DNA of 11,068 bases. Origin: Holosporales bacterium (GTDB lineage Bacteria > Pseudomonadota > Alphaproteobacteria > RUG11792). The stretch is taken from assembly GCA_031263345.1 (NCBI GenBank), contig JAISFY010000062.1, positions 1-11,068 on the forward strand, read 5' to 3'. Made by a program: the position numbers and the translations under genes. The notes under the pieces were generated by a model, which saw only the letters and a program-made list of their open reading frames with translations, had not been told where the DNA came from and did no database searches. Below, one piece after another: positions 6,658 through 11,068 of the stretch (within the stretch, counting starts at the first letter, position 1; each line of letters opens with the position of its first letter).

Positions 6658-8554
6658 GTGTCTTCCCTGGCCCTGACATATTCGGAAGCCCTCCGAGAGA
6701 GAATGAGTCGGTAGTATCATCCACTTCTTGCGGATCATCATCAATATCATCTCCAGCTACAATTCTTTTTACTTCGGCACCAGTGAGAGTTTCCTTACTG
6801 ATGAGTTTTGTAGCAATCGCTTCGAGTTTATCTAGATTTGTGGTAACAATTTCCCTAACCTCTTCATATGCAGTATCTAGGAGGTTTTTAATCTCCGAAT
6901 CGATCATTTCCGAGGTCTTTTGGGAAATTTGGTCGCTAGCTTCCATATAGTATCCATCTGAATCATAAAAGGACCTGAATCCCAATTTGCTGCTCATTCC
7001 CCACCGAATTACCATCTTTTTCACTATTTCAGTAGCCTGTTTAATATCTTGCGAAGCCCCTGTGGTAATATTATCTTCTCCAAACACGATCTCTTCAGCA
7101 ACCCGCCCCCCCATCGTGACCTTGATGTTCGACATAACCTCTGTCTTCGAGATAGAAACTTTATCCTTCTCTGGAAGCCGGACGACCATCCCGAGAGCTC
7201 CACCGCGAGGAATTATCGTTACCTTGTGGATCGGATCACACTGAGGAACTAGAAGAGCGACAAGCGAATGCCCAGCCTCGTGATAAGCCGTGAATCTTTT
7301 TTCTTCATCGGTCATGCTCATGGATAGCCTAGCTGCCCCCATGATAAGCTTGTCCTTGGCCATCTCAAAATCTTTCATCGTAACAGAGAGCTTATTCCCT
7401 TTTGCTGCCAAAAGAGCGGCCTCATTAACTAGATTAGCAAGTTCTGCACCAGAAAATCCAGGAGTCCCTCGAGCGATCGTCTTCAGGTTAACATCCTGCC
7501 CCAGAGGAACATTTTTAACGTGTACAACAAGAATTTTTTCGCGTCCAGCCATATCCGGATATTGTACGGTAATCCGTCGATCGAACCTCCCTGGGCGCAA
7601 CAGGGCAGCATCCAATACGTCAGGACGATTCGTTGCGGCGAGGACAATGATTCCCTGATTTCCCTCAAATCCATCCATTTCAACGAGGAGCTGGTTCAAA
7701 GTCTGCTCGCGCTCGTCGTTACTAACCCTAAATCCAGCGTCCCTTTTCCTTCCGACGGCATCTATTTCATCGATAAAAATAATACATGGAGCATGCTTTT
7801 TAGCATTTTCGAACATATCTCGTACTCGACTAGCTCCGACCCCAACAAATACTTCAACAAATTCCGATCCAGAAATGCTGAAGAACGGAACACCGGCCTC
7901 TCCAGCAATCGCCCGAGCCAATAACGTCTTTCCGTTCCCGGGATCACCAATCAACAACACTCCTCGAGGTATCTTACCCCCAAGACGCTGAAATTTCTGG
8001 GGGGATTTTAGGAAATCTACGATTTCTTCGAGCTCCTGCTTAGCTTCATCAATTCCAGCGACATCCGCGAAGGTAACATTCACCTTCTTCGACTGAAAAG
8101 TCTTAGTTTTAGCTTTGCCGATTCCGAGGGATCCACCGCCAATACCTCCCTTCCCACCGGTCTGCATCTGCCTGGATGAGTAGATGAGAATGCCGATTAG
8201 AAGAAGCACCGGGAACCACTGTAACAGCTGAGACAATATATTGTTGAAGCCAGATTCCCCGGGATCTACGATAATCTCAACATTATTGTCAAGCAATCTG
8301 TCGACCATCTTTAGATCTATTGGGGTGATAGTCGTGAAAACCAGTTCATTCGATAACTTTCCGATAATCTTTGAAGTCGTATTACGAATTACGACCTCTT
8401 TAACATCTCCATTGGTAACGGCCTTCATGAAGCCCGAATAGGTCAGTTCTTTCGTCCCATTGTTCAAAAATTTGGTTTCAAACGGATTGGCAAGAAGACA
8501 CAAAAAAATTACAAGTCCAATCCAAACTAGTACGTTCCTCGTATTTTTTTTCAC
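6650..8554 (-). CDS. ftsH: ATP-dependent zinc metalloprotease FtsH
   Basis: This membrane-anchored AAA+ hexamer extracts and degrades damaged membrane proteins and selected soluble regulators. The 634 residues have the full layout. There is one transmembrane helix at about 8-25, a periplasmic region, and a second helix at about 109-127. The Walker A motif is GDPGNGKT (203-210, usually GPPGTGKT), the pore loop is FVG (236-238), and Walker B is IIFIDEIDA (258-266). The second region of homology has arginine fingers R320 and R323. The protease site has HEAGH (425-429) with D503 as the likely third zinc ligand. The start is GTG at 8554; the frame closes just upstream (8567-8569), so no longer form exists. 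No Shine-Dalgarno is evident. An ATG five bases upstream reads only Met-Leu-stop and its TGA overlaps the GTG, which might feed ribosomes to it. glmM follows with an 8-bp overlap. Confidence 0.97.
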   Translation of the reverse strand: MKKNTRNVLVWIGLVIFLCLLANPFETKFLNNGTKELTYSGFMKAVTNGDVKEVVIRNTTSKIIGKLSNELVFTTITPIDLKMVDRLLDNNVEIIVDPGESGFNNILSQLLQWFPVLLLIGILIYSSRQMQTGGKGGIGGGSLGIGKAKTKTFQSKKVNVTFADVAGIDEAKQELEEIVDFLKSPQKFQRLGGKIPRGVLLIGDPGNGKTLLARAIAGEAGVPFFSISGSEFVEVFVGVGASRVRDMFENAKKHAPCIIFIDEIDAVGRKRDAGFRVSNDEREQTLNQLLVEMDGFEGNQGIIVLAATNRPDVLDAALLRPGRFDRRITVQYPDMAGREKILVVHVKNVPLGQDVNLKTIARGTPGFSGAELANLVNEAALLAAKGNKLSVTMKDFEMAKDKLIMGAARLSMSMTDEEKRFTAYHEAGHSLVALLVPQCDPIHKVTIIPRGGALGMVVRLPEKDKVSISKTEVMSNIKVTMGGRVAEEIVFGEDNITTGASQDIKQATEIVKKMVIRWGMSSKLGFRSFYDSDGYYMEASDQISQKTSEMIDSEIKNLLDTAYEEVREIVTTNLDKLEAIATKLISKETLTGAEVKRIVAGDDIDDDPQEVDDTTDSFSLGGLPNMSGPGKTHV

Positions 8555-8843
8555 AGCATGATATAGTTAAATGGCCTAGATGAATGCTAGCATAGTGGCC
8601 CTATATTTTTCAATGAGAGCCGTCATGCGACCATCTTCACTTTTAGGATACTGAGGCAGTATATCTCACAATCGCTCAGCCCACACGAAATCGAATGATC
8701 AAAATAGCAGAGATAGAGGATTAGTGACAAACCCGCCATCTCATCTATACTCTTTTTCGTAGTTCGTAGTTTTAGTGTCCGTCTTCATTTTCAGTATAAT
8801 TTTCGTGAACCGAGGTCAGTACAAAGAACCCGTAATTTATCCA
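8555..8843. other. Non-coding gap upstream of ftsH
   Basis: No protein or tRNA is recognisable in these 289 bp between the PAP2 gene and ftsH. It holds a perfect 10-bp palindrome ATGCTAGCAT (8584-8593) flanked by two ggcc copies, about 30 bp before the ftsH start. There is also a tight hairpin, ATACTG-agg-CAGTAT (8648-8662), without a T run on either strand, and a tandem 7-mer tcgtagt at 8757-8770. On the plus strand tataat occurs at 8795-8800, but no plausible gene follows it. The ftsH promoter presumably lies here. TTGAAA (minus strand, near 8609-8614) with a TATGCT hexamer is a poor-spacing candidate only. Confidence 0.5.
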
Positions 8844-9686
8844 TCACATATCCCCCAGTTGATGAGATTTGGATCGCGTGAATACCATCGAAAAGGCTAC
8901 GCCATCTTCCGATCTACGCTTCGAGAACTTTATCCTCGGGATCATAAAGTGTATCGCGTGATTCGTGATCGGCAGCATAGCCGCGATGAAAACCCATTTC
9001 AGCTGATTTATCCAAACGTAATCGTTTAGCTGCGCGAATAGTGATACGATTCCAAGAATACACATTGAAAACAAGGCCTTCGCCTTAAACCCAATTTTCT
9101 TGAGAGAAATGTAACTCGCACAAAATCCAAGGACTTTATATAGAGTAATAAATGTGTACGGATTCCCATCAGTATACCGATTCATACTAAGAACGAACAT
9201 ACTCCCAACGAAAAATATTGAGAGCACTGAGATTAAAATTAACTTACCCGTTTCGGAAAAGCGTATCTTAAATAAGAGCCAGCATTTTGCTAAGGCAAAT
9301 AAAGGAGCAAAACAAACGTCTACTGGTCGGTGAAATCCGGCAATAACCTCTGAATACATGCCGGCAGATATAGTAATGAAAAGCAATAATTTTAAAAAAT
9401 ACCCATTAGCATTCCAAATGAGCCAAACATAAAATATACTGGAAATGTGAATGTGACCACTTGGAAAAGAATATCCGAGAAAGCCGTACGACATCTCAAC
9501 TCCATCCGGAAGCGGAACCGCAATAATACCTTTAATAACGACGCTGAATAATCGAGTAAAAACAAATAACGGGAGAACAACTCGTAATTCCTTATTTCGC
9601 GATAGGATAAACAACACGGCAAGCAGGCATTCCAAGTTATCTGGATCGACTAATGAGAGTCCAACTTGAATGAAACAATCGGTCAC
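8844..9686 (-). CDS. PAP2-superfamily membrane phosphatase-like protein
   Basis: This is a polytopic membrane protein of 280 residues with at least seven hydrophobic stretches. It carries the core of the type 2 phosphatidic acid phosphatase superfamily: YSFPSGHIHISS with PSGH at 75-78 (motif 2), and AGFHRPVDV with H119 and D123 (motif 3). Members hydrolyse lipid phosphates or pyrophosphates at the membrane, such as phosphatidic acid, undecaprenyl pyrophosphate or lipid A. Two family arginines are not seen: motif 1, usually KxxxxxxRP, reads KGIIAVPLP (52-60), and the Arg of the SRxxxxxH motif is Glu (SEVIAGFH). Activity is therefore uncertain. A longer TTG start at 9701 is possible, but the GTG at 9686 has a strong gggggag six bases upstream, so I prefer it. 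The substrate cannot be told from the sequence. It lies upstream of ftsH on the same strand, separated by 289 bp. Confidence 0.75.
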   Translation of the reverse strand: MTDCFIQVGLSLVDPDNLECLLAVLFILSRNKELRVVLPLFVFTRLFSVVIKGIIAVPLPDGVEMSYGFLGYSFPSGHIHISSIFYVWLIWNANGYFLKLLLFITISAGMYSEVIAGFHRPVDVCFAPLFALAKCWLLFKIRFSETGKLILISVLSIFFVGSMFVLSMNRYTDGNPYTFITLYKVLGFCASYISLKKIGFKAKALFSMCILGIVSLFAQLNDYVWINQLKWVFIAAMLPITNHAIHFMIPRIKFSKRRSEDGVAFSMVFTRSKSHQLGDM

Positions 9687-9732
9687 AACTAACTCCCCCA
9701 AAGGACCAAATCACACTGCAAAAAAGTCTAAC

Positions 9733-9752
9733 TGACAGGGTAACACCCGTCA
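9733..9752. other. Short GC-rich hairpin upstream of the PAP2 gene
   Basis: TGAC (9733-9736) pairs with GTCA (9749-9752) and GGGT (9738-9741) with ACCC (9745-9748), with one bulged A and a loop of AAC. Read on the minus strand a T6 run follows, but only after 7 more bases (9720-9725). It is thus a poor intrinsic terminator; it could be a leader structure for the PAP2 gene. Confidence 0.3.
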
Positions 9753-9901
9753 ATCATATTTTGGCTTAAGTTTCTGGTTTTTTGAAGTATTCAATAAGCA
9801 AATTAGCCATTTTATAACGTTAAAATTTTTATCTGCCCAACCAGGGCGATCTGAGCCGAATAAGTTCAGCGACTAACTTTTAGATAGATCTGTCTACTAC
9901 T

Positions 9902-9924
9902 TTAGGTACCTAATTTGCTATAAT
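9902..9924 (+). promoter_or_regulatory. Extended -10 promoter of rplY with overlapping palindrome
   Basis: TATAAT (9919-9924) preceded by TGC forms a perfect extended -10 element. No good -35 is seen at 16-18 bp, which extended -10 promoters can do without. Transcription would start near 9931 and give a leader of about 40 bases before the rplY ATG. Directly upstream lies the 12-bp perfect palindrome TTAGGTACCTAA (9902-9913), where a repressor or activator could sit. A second, imperfect palindrome is at 9881-9896. Confidence 0.6.
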
Positions 9925-9971
9925 CGGCTGTGTTATGCAGATGATAAGTATTATTTTTTTTGAGAGAGAAC

Positions 9972-10592
9972 ATGGCTACTAGTTTGAAAATGGCCGAGAG
10001 AAGGACTCACGGGAAGAAGGCTACCAGGAAGTTACGTCATGACGGGTTTGTCCCGGGGATAATATACGGCGGAGATAAGGAACCACTGCTCATTGAGATC
10101 GTAGCAAAGGAGTTACAGATTGAAGCAAGAACAGCTGCCTTTTTTGGACATGCGATTGAGATGAAGTTAGGATCTGTCGTAGAAAAATTTATCCCGAAGC
10201 AAGTCGATTTTCATCCGGTAACTGGTGTTCCGATTCATGTTGATTTTCAAAGAATTTCCAAGGATTCAAAGGTCAAGGTTAGCATATCTATCGAATTTAT
10301 AAATGATGATAAGGCACCAGGAATTAAAAAAGGTGGCGTGATCAACTTTATCGTTCACAGACTGGAATGCTACTGCGCTCCGGATTCTATCCCTGAAAAG
10401 CTCATTTTAGACTTATCAGGTAAGGAAATTGGAGATAGTTTTTTGTTAACAGAAATTGACTTACCACTCGGTATCTCTCCGGTTAATCAGGAAAGAGATG
10501 CCGTTATCGCTACGATTGTTGGATCAAGGGTTAGTTCTGGAGATGATGATTCTGCGACCGTCGACACCACCGCTGAGAATCCAACCGGGTGA
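9972..10592 (+). CDS. rplY: 50S ribosomal protein L25 (general stress protein Ctc type)
   Basis: L25 binds 5S rRNA in the central protuberance of the large subunit. The 206-residue protein has the N-terminal 5S-binding domain, with ERRTHGKKATRKLRHDGFVPGIIYGG (about 9-34) and the block PKQVDFHPVTGVPIHVDFQ. A C-terminal TL5/Ctc domain follows (KAPGIKKGGVINFIVHRLECYC...). It is thus the long form common outside gammaproteobacteria, with an acidic, Thr-rich tail. The ATG at 9972 follows a gagagagaa Shine-Dalgarno; an in-frame TTG at 9960 lies ahead of that site and is unlikely. pth starts 64 bp downstream on the same strand with no terminator between, so the usual rplY-pth operon is likely, driven from the extended -10 promoter upstream. 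Confidence 0.95.
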   Translation: MATSLKMAERRTHGKKATRKLRHDGFVPGIIYGGDKEPLLIEIVAKELQIEARTAAFFGHAIEMKLGSVVEKFIPKQVDFHPVTGVPIHVDFQRISKDSKVKVSISIEFINDDKAPGIKKGGVINFIVHRLECYCAPDSIPEKLILDLSGKEIGDSFLLTEIDLPLGISPVNQERDAVIATIVGSRVSSGDDDSATVDTTAENPTG

Positions 10593-10656
10593 TTCAACCT
10601 ACCCACTTAAAGATTAAAGGTCGTCCGAAGATTTTAGTAAGAGTTTTGTGTAGTTT

Positions 10657-11068
10657 ATGCTTTTAGTTATTGGGCTCGGGAATCCGGGAAGTAAGTATAT
10701 GTATACTCGTCATAATGCTGGATTCCTTTTTGTTGATTACTTTTCAGAATCTGAAAAGTTTCCAGCCTTTAGAACAAGGTTCGACTCCATGTGTTCTGAG
10801 TGCATTCTTCTTGGCGAAAAGGTTATTCTTCAAAAACCTCAAACATTCATGAACTTGTCTGGAAGAGCAGTCGGCCAGCTCGTTTCATTCTATAAACTAA
10901 ATCCAGAGCAAATTATCGTTTTTCACGATGATATCGATTTACAGCCATTTGACGTAAAAATAAAGCTCGGTGGAGGACACGGCGGTCACAATGGGCTTAG
11001 AAGCATCGATGAAGCTATCGGTCGCAATTACTGGAGGGTAAGATTTGGAATCGGAAGACCTCTCCTAA
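10657..11068 (+). CDS. pth: Peptidyl-tRNA hydrolase (3' end missing)
   Basis: This enzyme cleaves peptidyl-tRNAs released prematurely from ribosomes, recycling tRNA. The frame starts at ATG 10657 with MLLVIGLGNPGSKY and runs open to the window edge. It gives 137 of an expected 190 or so residues. Family residues are all visible: N9 in GLGNPG, catalytic H19 in TRHNAG, N66 in KPQTFMNLSG, D91 in FHDDIDL, and N112 in GGHGGHNGLRS. No alternative start is available, as a GTG at 10648 is followed at once by a stop. The Shine-Dalgarno is weak (aagag about 13 bases upstream). Co-transcription with rplY is likely. Confidence 0.96.
   Translation, partial: MLLVIGLGNPGSKYMYTRHNAGFLFVDYFSESEKFPAFRTRFDSMCSECILLGEKVILQKPQTFMNLSGRAVGQLVSFYKLNPEQIIVFHDDIDLQPFDVKIKLGGGHGGHNGLRSIDEAIGRNYWRVRFGIGRPLL

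Noticed and set aside
6658..6750. A longer glmM start 31 codons upstream
   Set aside because: Those codons overlap the ftsH C-terminus and do not resemble GlmM, while MYKSIFGTDGVRGR at 6657 is the standard start with a good ribosome site.
8623..8739. A 38-codon minus-strand frame (MAGLSLILYLCYF...) in the gap before ftsH
   Set aside because: It has no clear ribosome site, no recognisable family and a Cys-rich, random-looking composition; nothing supports it being translated.
8775..9029. A plus-strand frame of 84 residues following a tataat at 8795-8800
   Set aside because: It starts upstream of that -10 box, lies mostly antisense to the PAP2 gene and has no family motifs.

Overview
The window is an AT-rich stretch of bacterial chromosome made almost entirely of housekeeping genes. 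Protein content and gene pairs (uvrC-pgsA, ftsH-glmM, rplY with a C-terminal extension followed by pth) suggest an alphaproteobacterium. Several genes look eroded or compacted: a truncated hibernation factor, a shortened regulatory domain in aspartate kinase, a degenerate second Asp motif in the prenyl synthase, and overlapping gene ends. Together with frequent GTG and TTG starts, this fits a host-associated lineage with a reduced genome (Rickettsiales/Holosporales-like or similar). The lineage is inference; nothing here fixes the genus. I see no phage, transposase, CRISPR array, tRNA or rRNA.

Layout. Positions 1-1386 hold the 3' part of uvrC, which overlaps pgsA (1379-1924) on the same strand. 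The gap before tmk contains a striking long imperfect hairpin (1957-2101), the best candidate for an undescribed element. tmk (2167-2835, +) converges with a polyprenyl diphosphate synthase gene (2792-3712, -), and their coding ends overlap by 44 bp across a 13-bp tandem duplication. Divergently transcribed from the synthase is a short hpf-like gene (3875-4084, +), whose stop overlaps the TTG start of lysC (4081-5247, +). lysC converges with a minus-strand pair, ftsH (8554-6650) then glmM (6657-5269), whose ends overlap by 8 bp. A minus-strand membrane PAP2-type phosphatase gene (9686-8844) lies upstream of ftsH. The right end is a plus-strand rplY-pth unit, with pth cut by the window edge.

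How the genes fit together. Four belong to envelope supply. pgsA makes phosphatidylglycerol phosphate, glmM makes glucosamine-1-phosphate for UDP-GlcNAc, lysC starts the diaminopimelate/lysine route, and the polyprenyl synthase makes the isoprenoid carrier or quinone tail. The PAP2 protein probably acts on a lipid phosphate or pyrophosphate. uvrC and tmk serve DNA repair and precursor supply. hpf, rplY and pth concern ribosome function, and ftsH is the membrane quality-control protease. There is no clear new multi-gene system; the points of interest are the hairpin, the truncated hpf fused tightly to lysC, and a palindrome inside the rplY promoter.
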